64,000 nucleotides of DNA from Kribbella pratensis (GTDB lineage Bacteria > Actinomycetota > Actinomycetes > Propionibacteriales > Kribbellaceae). A model generated the notes under the pieces. That model was given only the letters and a program-made list of their open reading frames with translations, was not told the origin of the DNA and ran no database searches. Below are positions 50,558 through 58,740 of this stretch, one piece after another (positions within the stretch are counted from its first letter, which is position 1; the number at the start of each line of letters is the position of its first letter). Both the position numbers and the translations under genes were made by a program. The stretch covers positions 511,111 through 575,110 of the forward strand of contig NZ_SODP01000005.1 in the NCBI RefSeq assembly GCF_004365355.1, in the 5' to 3' direction.

Positions 50558-51148
50558 ATGACCAGACGCGACCCTTCGTCCCACGCCGCGGCCGGCATCA
50601 CCGTGCCTGCGATCGCCGACGCCGCCTTGGCTGTCATCCGCACGAACGGTGTCGACGGCCTCACGATGCGGGCCGTCGCAGAGCGCCTCCACGTCCGCGC
50701 GCCGACCTTGTATCACCACGTCCGCAACAAGTCCGACCTGCTCGACCTGGTGGCCCGCAACGCGTTCGATCAGTTCGCCGCGGACAACGCGGCGTACGAG
50801 AAGTTGCAGACCATCGACGAATGGATCGCGCTGACGAGATCCGGCTCCCTCGAGTTGCGCGCCTTCTACGCCGACCACCCCGGCCTGGCCGGACTGATCC
50901 AGTCAAAGGCCACGCCGGATCGTGACCAGGGCGATGGATCCCGCGCCGAACTCATCCGCTCCCAGATCGACGCCCTCGTCCGACTCGGCGTACGAGAGCC
51001 CGAAGCGCGTCACCTGTTCGACCTCACCGCTCGCTGGAGCCTGGCCGCAGTCGTCGCGGAGTCGGCGGACAGCCCGGACGTCTTCATCGACGGCCTCGAC
51101 CTCTTCCTGTACGGCGTCCGCGCCCGCCTGGTCGATCTGGTCAGCTGA
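50558..51148 (+). CDS. TetR-family regulator
   Basis: 196 residues from ATG 50558. The in-frame ATG at 50510 would put the operator inside the coding region, so the shorter form is preferred. The HTH reads GLTMRAVAERLHVRAPTLYHHVRNKSDLLDLVA, typical of the TetR subgroup with a TetR_C_1 ligand domain. It probably represses itself and the divergent GNAT-methyltransferase pair. Ligand unknown. Its end overlaps the opposing nucleoside hydrolase gene by eight bases. Confidence 0.9.
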   Translation: MTRRDPSSHAAAGITVPAIADAALAVIRTNGVDGLTMRAVAERLHVRAPTLYHHVRNKSDLLDLVARNAFDQFAADNAAYEKLQTIDEWIALTRSGSLELRAFYADHPGLAGLIQSKATPDRDQGDGSRAELIRSQIDALVRLGVREPEARHLFDLTARWSLAAVVAESADSPDVFIDGLDLFLYGVRARLVDLVS

Positions 51149-52091
51149 CGGTCGCCAGCCACAACTCGGCGTACCGCTTGCCGTCCACCGCCGTCGCGAC
51201 CTGAACCTTCGTCGGCGACAGCCCGTGCGGATCGCTGGTCAGATCGGCCGACCAGTCCCGCGTGTCGACGATGGTCCGCCCGCGCGACCAGCTTCCCGAC
51301 AACTCGATCCGCACCGGGAACGGCTGTGTCGTCAGGCCGGACGGATCGATCACCGCACACACCGCGCCACCGTCGCCGATGCTCGCTCCATCGGATTGGT
51401 ACAGGCTGCTCCGCTTCTCAATCAGCTTCCGCGCCAGCTCGGCCGACGGCGATCCGCTCAGCCCACGCGCCTGCTCCAGCGTGACCACCACGTCGTAGAA
51501 GACATCCAGCCCGTACATCGTCGTCGGTACGCCGAGCTCACCGGCCGCGGTCAGCACGATCGCGGCCGCCTCGGGATCGGTCCAGATATTGAACTCCGCC
51601 GAAGCCGTCGCGTTCCCGATGCGCGCGGCGCCACCCATGAACACGATCTCGCGCAGCCCTGCTGCCGCATCCGGATAGGTCCGCAGCAGCAACGCGATAT
51701 TCGTCAGCGGCGCAAGCGGGATCAGCGTGATCAGCTCACCGGTCGCCGCCGCCTCCCGCAGTACATCGCGCAGCAGCTCGACCGCATGGCGCCGATCCGT
51801 CGTCCGCGTCGACCGCGGCCAGTCGATGTCGCCGAGCCCGTCGGCCCCGTGGACATGCCGCGCCATCCGCACCGGCTGCAGCAGCGGTACGGCGGCCCCG
51901 CGCGCGACCGGAACATCCGGCCGGCCCGCGGCGTCCAGCACCGTCAGCGTGTTCCGGACGACGTCATCGAGTCCGACGTTGCCGCCGGCGCAGGTCACGG
52001 CCTTGAGGTCGAGCTCGGGATGCCGAGCGGCGAGCAGCAGCGCACAGGCGTCGTCCAGGCCCGTGTCGACGTCGAGAATCACCGGCTTCAT
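51141..52091 (-). CDS. Inosine/uridine-preferring nucleoside hydrolase
   Basis: 316 residues from ATG 52091. Calcium-binding motif DVDTGLDDACALLLA lies at the N terminus, with ITLIPLAPLTNIALLL in the middle and AEFNIWTDPEAAAIVL later, all typical of IUNH enzymes that split ribonucleosides into base and ribose. The active-site His of classic members is replaced by the YGLDVF region, so specificity is uncertain. Cytoplasmic; monocistronic. Confidence 0.92.
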   Translation of the reverse strand: MKPVILDVDTGLDDACALLLAARHPELDLKAVTCAGGNVGLDDVVRNTLTVLDAAGRPDVPVARGAAVPLLQPVRMARHVHGADGLGDIDWPRSTRTTDRRHAVELLRDVLREAAATGELITLIPLAPLTNIALLLRTYPDAAAGLREIVFMGGAARIGNATASAEFNIWTDPEAAAIVLTAAGELGVPTTMYGLDVFYDVVVTLEQARGLSGSPSAELARKLIEKRSSLYQSDGASIGDGGAVCAVIDPSGLTTQPFPVRIELSGSWSRGRTIVDTRDWSADLTSDPHGLSPTKVQVATAVDGKRYAELWLATVS

Positions 52092-52162
52092 GCCGACATC
52101 CTCACATCCGGCGTTGGCCGTCGCTTCATCATCGGCTCGGGCGCCGTTCGTCTCGGCGGGCT

Positions 52163-52194
52163 TAGGTCCTCTCTGGATCACCAGAGAGGACCTA
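52163..52194 (+). promoter_or_regulatory. 14-bp hairpin that contains the GDPD ribosome-binding site
   Basis: TAGGTCCTCTCTGG (52163-52176) and its exact complement (52181-52194) are separated by ATCA. The right arm holds AGAGAGGA, the best Shine-Dalgarno for the GTG/ATG starts at 52200/52206. Confidence 0.7.
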
Positions 52195-52199
52195 CCTGC

Positions 52200-52985
52200 G
52201 TGCTGATGTCTCGGACCGAGTCGTTCCTCCGCGCGCCCGGCGCGCAGTTGCGGATCTGGGCACACCGCGGCAATTCCTCCGCCGCCCCCGAGAACACCGC
52301 GGCCTCCGACGAGGCCGCCCGTCGCGCCGGCGCCGAGTGGATCGAGAACGACGTACGGACGACGAAGGACGGCGTACCCGTCGTTCTGCACGACGAGACG
52401 GTCGACCGCACCACTGATGGGGCCGGTCCGATCCGGTCATTCACGGCTGCTGAGGTCGCGCAGCTGGACGCGGGCTCGTGGTTCGCGCCGGCGTTCGCGG
52501 GGCAGCGGGTCCGCACGCTCGGAGCCCAGCTGGACGGCCTCAAGACCCGCGGCGGGAATCTGCTGCTCGAGGTCAAGGGCGAGCATGCGCGGTCCTCCGT
52601 CGTACGGATCGTGCAGGAGATCCAGGTGCACCGGATGAGCGGCCGCGTGTTCGTGCAGAGCTTCGAGCCGCAGCACTTGCGCTGGGTCCACGAGCTCGCG
52701 CCCGAACTGCCGCTCGGTCTGCTCCGCGTCGAACTCGACCCGGACCCGGTCGCGATCGCGAAGGACCTCGAGCTGACGTCGTACAACCCGTCCGATGCGG
52801 CGCTGCAGACCCGGCCCGGGATCGTCCGCGAGCTGCACGCGGCCGGAGTCGCGGTCAACGTCTGGACGGTCGATGACCCGAACCGCTGGGACGCACTTGA
52901 GCGAGCCGGCGTGGACGGCATCATCACCAACTGCCCGGCCGAACTCGCGGGCTGGAACGCCGCCCGGTTCGCGCTCGCCGGCTGA
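52200..52985 (+). CDS. Glycerophosphodiester phosphodiesterase
   Basis: 261 residues from GTG 52200; ATG 52206 is an alternative. Catalytic motifs WAHRGNSSAAPENT and WIENDVRTTKDGVPVVLHDE (HRG and ExD plus the second His) are intact, as are LLEVKGE and the C-terminal VNVWTVDDPNRW. It hydrolyses glycerophosphodiesters to glycerol-3-phosphate and an alcohol. No signal peptide, so cytoplasmic. The leader hairpin may regulate translation. Confidence 0.93.
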   Translation: MLMSRTESFLRAPGAQLRIWAHRGNSSAAPENTAASDEAARRAGAEWIENDVRTTKDGVPVVLHDETVDRTTDGAGPIRSFTAAEVAQLDAGSWFAPAFAGQRVRTLGAQLDGLKTRGGNLLLEVKGEHARSSVVRIVQEIQVHRMSGRVFVQSFEPQHLRWVHELAPELPLGLLRVELDPDPVAIAKDLELTSYNPSDAALQTRPGIVRELHAAGVAVNVWTVDDPNRWDALERAGVDGIITNCPAELAGWNAARFALAG

Positions 52986-53097
52986 GCGATTCGGACCGTC
53001 TGCCGCCCTCGAACCGGCCCTCGTACCGGCCCATCGTGGAGGCCGTAGTTTGCGCCTCGAAAGGGTCATTCCGGCGACGCCACGCGGGAGTACACGA

Positions 53098-53133
53098 GCC
53101 CGCGCGAGTGTTGAAACCTAGACACGCGCGGGC
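53098..53133 (+). terminator. Terminator after the GDPD gene
   Basis: A 9-bp GC stem (GCCCGCGCG, 53098-53106; complement 53125-53133) with an 18-base loop lies upstream of the nrdR promoter. Confidence 0.6.
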
Positions 53134-53146
53134 GATCGGGGCGTGC

Positions 53147-53222
53147 TTGCAAACTGTCGGAGCAGCGATCTAGGATCCCTAGATGTAGTGGTTACACGGG
53201 TGTAATTTTCCACAGGTAGTGG
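53147..53222 (+). promoter_or_regulatory. nrdR-nrdJ promoter with two NrdR boxes
   Basis: TTGCAA (53147-53152), an 18-base spacer and TAGGAT (53171-53176) fit a housekeeping promoter. Box 1 (53176-53191, core CCTAGATGTAGTG) and box 2 (53207-53222, core CACAGGTAGTG) match the NrdR consensus and are exactly 31 bp apart, the usual spacing. Box 1 covers the -10/+1 region, box 2 is less perfect. Confidence 0.8.
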
Positions 53223-53310
53223 TTGGTTGCACACAGGTTCTACACAAGTTGTCCCCAGGCTGATCCACAACCTGCCCCCTCCGGGGCAGTCACGGGAGGA
53301 GTGATTCGTC

Positions 53311-53805
53311 GTGCACTGTCCGTATTGCCGGCACGCCGACTCACGGGTGGTCGACAGCCGGGTGGCCGAGGACGGCGGAGCGATCCGCCGCCGGCGTCAG
53401 TGCCCGGTCTGCGAGAAGCGGTTCACCACTGTCGAGCAGATGCAGCTCACGGTCGTGAAGCGCTCCGGCGCGACCGAGCCGTTCAGCCGGGAGAAGGTCA
53501 TCAACGGGGTCGGGAAGGCATGCAAGGGCCGGCCGGTGAACGCCGACCAGCTCGCCCGCCTGGGTCAGAAGGTCGAGGACGCGCTCAAGGGCAGCGGCTC
53601 GCCGGAGGTTCCCGCGCACGAGGTCGGACTCGCGATCCTCGGGCCGCTGCGGGAGCTGGACGAGGTCGCGTACCTGCGGTTCGCGAGCGTGTACCGGCAG
53701 TTCGAGTCCGCCGACGACTTCGAGACCGAGATCGCGCTGCTGCGGGCCGAGAAGGAGCCGCGGGGCACCGAACCGGGCCAGCTCAAGCCGACCCAACAGA
53801 CGTAA
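53311..53805 (+). CDS. nrdR: Transcriptional repressor NrdR
   Basis: 164 residues, GTG start behind GGGAGGA. A zinc ribbon (CPYCRHADSRV ... CPVCEKRF) is followed by the ATP-cone (VVKRSGATEPFSREKVINGV). NrdR binds dATP/ATP and represses ribonucleotide reductase genes through NrdR boxes, two of which precede this gene. The operon with nrdJ is standard in actinobacteria. The last 15 residues are variable. Confidence 0.97.
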   Translation: MHCPYCRHADSRVVDSRVAEDGGAIRRRRQCPVCEKRFTTVEQMQLTVVKRSGATEPFSREKVINGVGKACKGRPVNADQLARLGQKVEDALKGSGSPEVPAHEVGLAILGPLRELDEVAYLRFASVYRQFESADDFETEIALLRAEKEPRGTEPGQLKPTQQT

Positions 53806-53916
53806 ACCGGGGGAACGGTAGTTCCAGGAAATACAGGCGGTATGTGGCGTTCACGCAGTACTCCAACGGGGCGGTCCCGACAGACCGCGGTAGTAGACAC
53901 AGGGCGAGGAGCAACC

Positions 53917-56838
53917 ATGACAGAGACGGTGACCGGCCACTCGGGGTCGACCAAGCGGTCGGCGGCCGGGTTCCGCGGGCGGAAGAACGCGCCCACGGGA
54001 CTCACCATCGAGCGCGTCTTCAGCACCGAAGGCGTCCACCCGTACGACGAGGTGACGTGGGAGCGTCGCGACGTCGTGCAGCAGAACTGGAAGACGGGTG
54101 AGACGGTCTTCGAGCAGCGCGGCGTCGAGTTCCCCGACTTCTGGAGCGTGAACGCCTCGACCATCGTCACCACGAAGTACTTCCGTGGCGCGGTCAGCCA
54201 CGACAACCGGGAGTGGAGCCTCAAGCAACTGCTCGACCGGGTCGTGAAGACCTACCGCCGCGCGGGCGAGGAGCACGGCTACTTCGCCTCGCCCGCCGAC
54301 GCGGAGGTCTTCGAGCAGGAGATCACCTGGCTGCTCCTGCACCAGTACTTCAGCTTCAACTCGCCGGTCTGGTTCAACGTCGGGACGTCCTCGCCGCAGC
54401 AGGTGTCGGCCTGCTTCATCCTCGCCGTGGACGACTCGATGGAGTCGATCCTGAACTGGTACAAGGAAGAGGGCCTGATCTTCAAGGGCGGCTCGGGCGC
54501 CGGCCTGAACCTGTCCCGGATCCGCTCGTCGAAGGAGCTGCTGCAGTCCAGCGGCGGCACCGCCTCCGGCCCGGTCTCGTTCATGCGCGGCGCGGACGCG
54601 TCCGCAGGCACGATCAAGTCCGGCGGCGCCACCCGGCGTGCGGCCAAGATGGTCGTGCTCGACGTCGACCACCCCGACATCGAGGAGTTCGTCGACACCA
54701 AGATGCGCGAGGAGGAGAAGATCCGCATCCTGCGTGACGCGGGCTTCGACATGGACCTCGGCGGTCGCGACATCACCTCCGTGCAGTACCAGAACGCGAA
54801 CAACTCGGTCCGGGTCTCGGACGAGTTCATGCGCGCGGTCGAGGAGAAGGGCGAGTTCGGGCTGCGGGCGCGGCTCGACAACTCGGTGATCGAGACCGTC
54901 GACGCGCGGAACCTGTTCGACAAGATCGCCCAGGCCGCGTGGGCCTGCGCCGACCCGGGTCTGCAGTACGACGACACGATCAACGACTGGCACACCACCC
55001 CGGAGACGGGCCGGATCACTGCGTCGAACCCGTGCTCGGAGTACATGCACCTGGACAACTCGTCCTGCAACCTGGCCTCGCTGAACCTGATGAAGTTCCT
55101 CCGCGACGACGACCTCTTCGACTCGGAGAAGTTCGTCAAGGCGGTCGAGCTGATCATCACCGCGATGGACATCTCGATCTGCTTCGCGGACTTCCCGACC
55201 GAGGCGATCGGCGTCACCACCCGCGCGTACCGGCAGCTCGGTATCGGCTACGCCAACCTCGGTGCGTTGCTGATGGCAACCGGTCACGCGTACGACTCCG
55301 ACGGTGGTCGCGCACTGGCGGGCGCTATCACCTCGCTGATGACCGGTACGTCGTACAAGCGCTCGGCGGAGCTGGCCGGCATCGTCGGCGCATACGACGG
55401 CTTCGAGCGGAACAAGGACGCCCACACCCGGGTGATGCGCAAGCACGCGGCGGCCAACGACGCGATCCGGACGATCCACGAGATCGACAAGGACGTCCAC
55501 AAGCACGCCGCCGAGGCGTGGGACGGCGTACTGAAGGTCGGCGCGAAGAACGGCTGGCGAAACGCCCAGGCCTCGGTGCTCGCACCGACCGGCACCATCG
55601 GCTTCATGATGGACTGCGACACGACCGGTATCGAGCCGGACTTCTCGCTGGTCAAGTTCAAGAAGCTGGTCGGCGGCGGCTCGATGCAGATCGTCAACCA
55701 GACCGTCCCGCGGGCGCTGCGGCAGTACGGCTACACCGAGGAGACGATCGAGGCGATCGTCGAGTACATCGCGGAGAACGGTCACGTCGTCGACGCCCCG
55801 GGCCTGAAGCCGGAGCACTACGAGATCTTCGATACCGCGATGGGTGAGCGGGCCATCAAGCCGATGGGCCACGTGCGGATGATGGCGGCGGCGCAGCCGT
55901 TCCTGTCCGGCGCGATCTCGAAGACGGTGAACCTGCCGGAGACCGCGACGGTCGAGGAGATCGCCGACGTCTACTTCCAGGGCTGGAAGCTCGGCCTGAA
56001 GGCGCTCGCGGTCTACCGCGACAACTGCAAGGTCGGACAGCCGTTGGCGGACGCAAAGGCGAAGAAGGCTTCCGAGGCTGAGGCCGCGGTGGCTGCCGAA
56101 GCCGCGGTCGCTGAGAAGATCGTCGAGAAGGTCATCGAGTACCGGCCGACCCGCAAGCGTCTGCCGAAGTCGCGCCCGTCGCGCACGACGTCCTTCACGG
56201 TCGGCGGCGCCGAGGGCTACATGACGGCCGGCTCCTACCCGGACGACGGTCTCGGCGAGGTCTTCCTGAAGATGGGCAAGCAGGGTTCGACGCTTGCCGG
56301 TGTGATGGATGCCTTCTCGATCGCGATCTCGATCGCTCTGCAGCACGGTGTGCCGCTAGAGACCTACGTCCAGAAGTTCACCAACCTGAAGTTCGAGCCG
56401 GCCGGTCTGACCGACGACCCGGACGTCCGGATGGCGCAGTCGATCATGGACTACATCTTCCGCCGCCTGGCCCTGGACTACCTGCCCTTCGACGAGCGGG
56501 CCGCCCTGGGCATTTACTCGGCGGACGAGCGGTCCCGGCAGCTCGACACCGGCTCCTACGAGCCGGCCCCGGTCGAGGTCTCCGAGGCCGAGTCCCTGAA
56601 GTCGGTCGAGCCGGTCGAGCTGGCCGAATCGTCCGAACTGTCTGCAGCCGACAAGCCGGTCGAGGCGGCCTCCGCCAAGCCGGTCAAGGGCGAGGCCCAC
56701 ACGACCGCCGAGATGCTCGAGCTGATCACGGGTACGTCGGTCGACGCGCCGCTCTGCTTCACCTGCGGCACCAAGATGCGCCCCAGCGGCTCCTGCTACG
56801 TCTGCGAAGGCTGCGGCAGCACCTCCGGCTGCAGCTAA
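53917..56838 (+). CDS. nrdJ: Adenosylcobalamin-dependent (class II) ribonucleotide reductase
   Basis: 973 residues from ATG 53917 behind GAGGAG, 111 bp after nrdR. Active-site cysteines are seen in SACFILAVDDS (C166) and in NPCSE (C373), the position expected for the thiyl-radical region. The C-terminal redox CxxC set (LCFTCGTKM, CYVCEGCGS) shuttles electrons. It makes deoxynucleotides without a need for oxygen, using vitamin B12. A Ser/Glu/Val-rich repeat-like linker (about 890-925) joins catalytic and redox ends. I see no cobalamin riboswitch in the 111-bp gap. Confidence 0.97.
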   Translation: MTETVTGHSGSTKRSAAGFRGRKNAPTGLTIERVFSTEGVHPYDEVTWERRDVVQQNWKTGETVFEQRGVEFPDFWSVNASTIVTTKYFRGAVSHDNREWSLKQLLDRVVKTYRRAGEEHGYFASPADAEVFEQEITWLLLHQYFSFNSPVWFNVGTSSPQQVSACFILAVDDSMESILNWYKEEGLIFKGGSGAGLNLSRIRSSKELLQSSGGTASGPVSFMRGADASAGTIKSGGATRRAAKMVVLDVDHPDIEEFVDTKMREEEKIRILRDAGFDMDLGGRDITSVQYQNANNSVRVSDEFMRAVEEKGEFGLRARLDNSVIETVDARNLFDKIAQAAWACADPGLQYDDTINDWHTTPETGRITASNPCSEYMHLDNSSCNLASLNLMKFLRDDDLFDSEKFVKAVELIITAMDISICFADFPTEAIGVTTRAYRQLGIGYANLGALLMATGHAYDSDGGRALAGAITSLMTGTSYKRSAELAGIVGAYDGFERNKDAHTRVMRKHAAANDAIRTIHEIDKDVHKHAAEAWDGVLKVGAKNGWRNAQASVLAPTGTIGFMMDCDTTGIEPDFSLVKFKKLVGGGSMQIVNQTVPRALRQYGYTEETIEAIVEYIAENGHVVDAPGLKPEHYEIFDTAMGERAIKPMGHVRMMAAAQPFLSGAISKTVNLPETATVEEIADVYFQGWKLGLKALAVYRDNCKVGQPLADAKAKKASEAEAAVAAEAAVAEKIVEKVIEYRPTRKRLPKSRPSRTTSFTVGGAEGYMTAGSYPDDGLGEVFLKMGKQGSTLAGVMDAFSIAISIALQHGVPLETYVQKFTNLKFEPAGLTDDPDVRMAQSIMDYIFRRLALDYLPFDERAALGIYSADERSRQLDTGSYEPAPVEVSEAESLKSVEPVELAESSELSAADKPVEAASAKPVKGEAHTTAEMLELITGTSVDAPLCFTCGTKMRPSGSCYVCEGCGSTSGCS

Positions 56839-56866
56839 TCACCATCCGAAGAACAAGACTCTGCCT

Positions 56867-56897
56867 GTTGCCCTAGCCCTGAGATGGCTAGGGCAAC
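56867..56897 (+). terminator. Terminator of nrdR-nrdJ
   Basis: A perfect 12-bp stem (GTTGCCCTAGCC, 56867-56878; complement 56886-56897) with a 7-base loop, 28 bases after the nrdJ stop. Confidence 0.85.
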
Positions 56898-56938
56898 ATG
56901 CAGGTCGAGAGGCCATCTACGGACGGCTCAACGACAAC

Positions 56939-57034
56939 GAGCACCCAACTGAATAGGAAGTTGAGTGCTCGCGCTGCCTAGGAGATGGTCCCGGCATGGT
57001 GTCAGAACCGCCATAAAACCATCTCCTCGGCAGC
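56939..57034. repeat. Folded non-coding stretch with nested inverted repeats
   Basis: First hairpin: 56939-56950 against 56959-56970 (11 of 12 pairs). Second, larger stem: 56973-56989 against 57018-57034 (17 positions, two mismatches). The region from 56839 to 57068 has no ORF. It leads into a small gene with a near-perfect ribosome site. Confidence 0.75.
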
Positions 57035-57068
57035 AAAGCAAAGATGCCGAGGACGGAGGTGATGTGCG

Positions 57069-57197
57069 ATGCCTAACACGCGTCAGACGAGCGCCAAGGC
57101 TGCCAGTGCGGCCTCGAAGGTTCTTGCGAACCCGAAGTCGACGAAGGCCGAGAAGACGGCGGCGGCGAGTGCCCTCGCACAGACCAAGAAGAAGTAG
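57069..57197 (+). CDS. 42-residue basic Ala/Lys/Ser-rich protein
   Basis: ATG 57069 follows GGAGGTGAT at the ideal distance, one of the best ribosome sites in the window. The protein opens MPNTRQTSAKAASAASKV and continues with LANPKSTKAEKTAAASAL, ending in QTKKK. It is lysine- and alanine-rich with no Cys or Trp, likely helical. Similar short proteins ending SALAQTKK occur across bacteria without assigned function. A perfect terminator follows six bases after the stop, so this is a complete small transcription unit. Confidence 0.75.
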   Translation: MPNTRQTSAKAASAASKVLANPKSTKAEKTAAASALAQTKKK

Positions 57198-57202
57198 AGC
57201 CT

Positions 57203-57232
57203 GGCCGTCCGAGTCCTATTACTCGGACGGCC
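57203..57232 (+). terminator. Terminator of the 42-residue gene
   Basis: A perfect 12-bp stem (GGCCGTCCGAGT, 57203-57214; complement 57221-57232), 6-base loop. Confidence 0.88.
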
Positions 57233-57289
57233 TACCCCGCCGCATCTTCGATGCCAGCCCGACTGCCGCGCTTCAAAGGAAACGCCTAG

Positions 57290-57502
57290 ATGCCTATGCA
57301 CCACGTGACCTCAACTAATGTGCGGGCGGTTGGCTACGACAGTTCCACCCGCACCATGCGCGTCGCCTTCCTAAACGGCCGCGTGTATGACTACTACGAC
57401 GTCGGTCAGGCGCTCTTCGAGCAGATGCTTCTGCCGCATCCGTGGCGGCGCCTTGGCTTCGCGGTTCGGAGACACAGATATCGGCGGGTCGTCGCCGCAT
57501 AG
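57290..57502 (+). CDS. KTSC-domain small protein (variant)
   Basis: 70 residues; ATG 57290 or 57296. The N-terminal 45 residues fit the KTSC pattern (TSTNVRAVGYDSSTRTMRVAFLNGRVYDYYDV). The C terminus is LPHPWRRLGFAVRRHRYRRV instead of the more common KGRY-type ending, so it is a variant or a divergent copy. KTSC domains occur alone or fused to nucleases and lysyl-tRNA synthetases, and their job is unknown. A second KTSC gene lies at 61466. Confidence 0.75.
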   Translation: MPMHHVTSTNVRAVGYDSSTRTMRVAFLNGRVYDYYDVGQALFEQMLLPHPWRRLGFAVRRHRYRRVVAA

Positions 57503-57575
57503 CTCGCGGCTCCTGGTAGGTCTGTTAGGGCTGCGGCACCAAACTGACCGCGCCTGCTCGAACTGATAGCGCCAC

Positions 57576-57611
57576 GGCCCCCGGGAACTTCCCACTTTCC
57601 CCGGGGGCCGA
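57576..57611. terminator. Terminator between KTSC and aldo/keto reductase genes
   Basis: CGGCCCCCGGG (57576-57586) pairs perfectly with 57601-57611; it can serve both convergent genes. Confidence 0.8.
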
Positions 57612-57704
57612 GGTGCGTCTGCCCGCAGCCCCGGCGGCCGGGCTTATGCTCACGGGTGCTTCGACGACACCCCGGTCGTGGCGACCAGGGGTGGAGCTAC
57701 CTGA

Positions 57705-58529
57705 TCAGTGGCCGGCGCGGTCGGAGTCGGCGGGGGCTTTCGCTGTGCCGTCGAGATCCGACAGCGCGGTCAGCTCGTCCGCGGTCAGGTTGAAGTCGAA
57801 GACTGCGAGGTTCTCGGCGAGCCGGCCGCGGTCGGCTGACTTCGGGATGGGGACGATGTGCTGCTGGGTCTCCCACCGCAGTACGACCTGGCCCGGCGTC
57901 CGCCCGTACTTCTTCGCCAACTCCTGCACCGTCGGATGGCTCAGGAGGTCGGTGCCCTTGCCTAGTGGACTCCACGCCTCCGTGACGATCCCGTGCTTGG
58001 CATGGAACTCGCGCTCGGCCGCCTTCGCCCACACCGGGCTCAGCTGCACCTGGTTCACCTCGGGAGCCACGCCTGTCTCGTCGATCAGCCGTTGCAAGTG
58101 CGCCGGCTTGAAGTTCGACGTACCGATCGCACGCACCAGTCCGGCGTCCCGGAGCGCGATCAGCCCTCGCCACGCGTCGACGTACCGATCCTGGTCCGGA
58201 TTCGGCCAGTGGATGAGCAGCAGGTCCAGGTATTCGACGCCGAGCTTCTCCGCACTCGCCTCGAACGCCGTACGCGCGCCCTCGACGCTGTGCCACTTCT
58301 TGTTGAACTTCGAGGTCACGAACACCTCGTCGCGCGGCACACCCTTCAGCGCCCGTCCGACGCCGACCTCGTTGCGGTAGTTCTCCGCCGTGTCGATCAG
58401 CCGATACCCGAGCTCGAGCGCCGTACTCACGGCCCGCTCGGCATCCGCGTCGTTCATCGGCGACGTCCCGAGCCCGATCCGCGGCATCGTAGATCCGTGA
58501 CTCAAAGTGACGGTTGGGGTCTGGCTCAT
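57705..58529 (-). CDS. Aldo/keto reductase
   Basis: 274 residues from ATG 58529 behind AGGAGGAG; the frame is open further upstream without support. The catalytic tetrad is D46, Y51 (DTAENY), K74 (TSKF) and H107 (IHWPNP). The NADPH-binding end has IPKSADRGRLAENL. It belongs to the AKR5-like/diketogulonate reductase group and would reduce small aldehydes or ketones. Monocistronic. Confidence 0.93.
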   Translation of the reverse strand: MSQTPTVTLSHGSTMPRIGLGTSPMNDADAERAVSTALELGYRLIDTAENYRNEVGVGRALKGVPRDEVFVTSKFNKKWHSVEGARTAFEASAEKLGVEYLDLLLIHWPNPDQDRYVDAWRGLIALRDAGLVRAIGTSNFKPAHLQRLIDETGVAPEVNQVQLSPVWAKAAEREFHAKHGIVTEAWSPLGKGTDLLSHPTVQELAKKYGRTPGQVVLRWETQQHIVPIPKSADRGRLAENLAVFDFNLTADELTALSDLDGTAKAPADSDRAGH

Positions 58530-58740
58530 CCAACTCCTCCTTCGGCTGACGCTGCCCCGACACCGTACGCCGATCACAGTCCGCACCCTCCGTGCCGACC
58601 GCCCGAAACCAGCCGGATCCGCCGTACGCCGTACGGCCCGGACCGCCTGTCTCAGCTCGGGGAAACCACCCTGCGGACCGTCGGATGCGTGGTTCATGAT
58701 GGTCCCGTGGGGCCTCGAAACACGTTGGAGGGGTGGGCAA

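Noticed and set aside
53806..53916. Cobalamin riboswitch before nrdJ
   Set aside because: The gap is 111 bases, too short for the full element, and the B12 box is not present.
53851..56346. An 831-codon minus-strand frame opposite nrdJ
   Set aside because: Shadow of nrdJ; no motif, and nrdJ is unmistakable.
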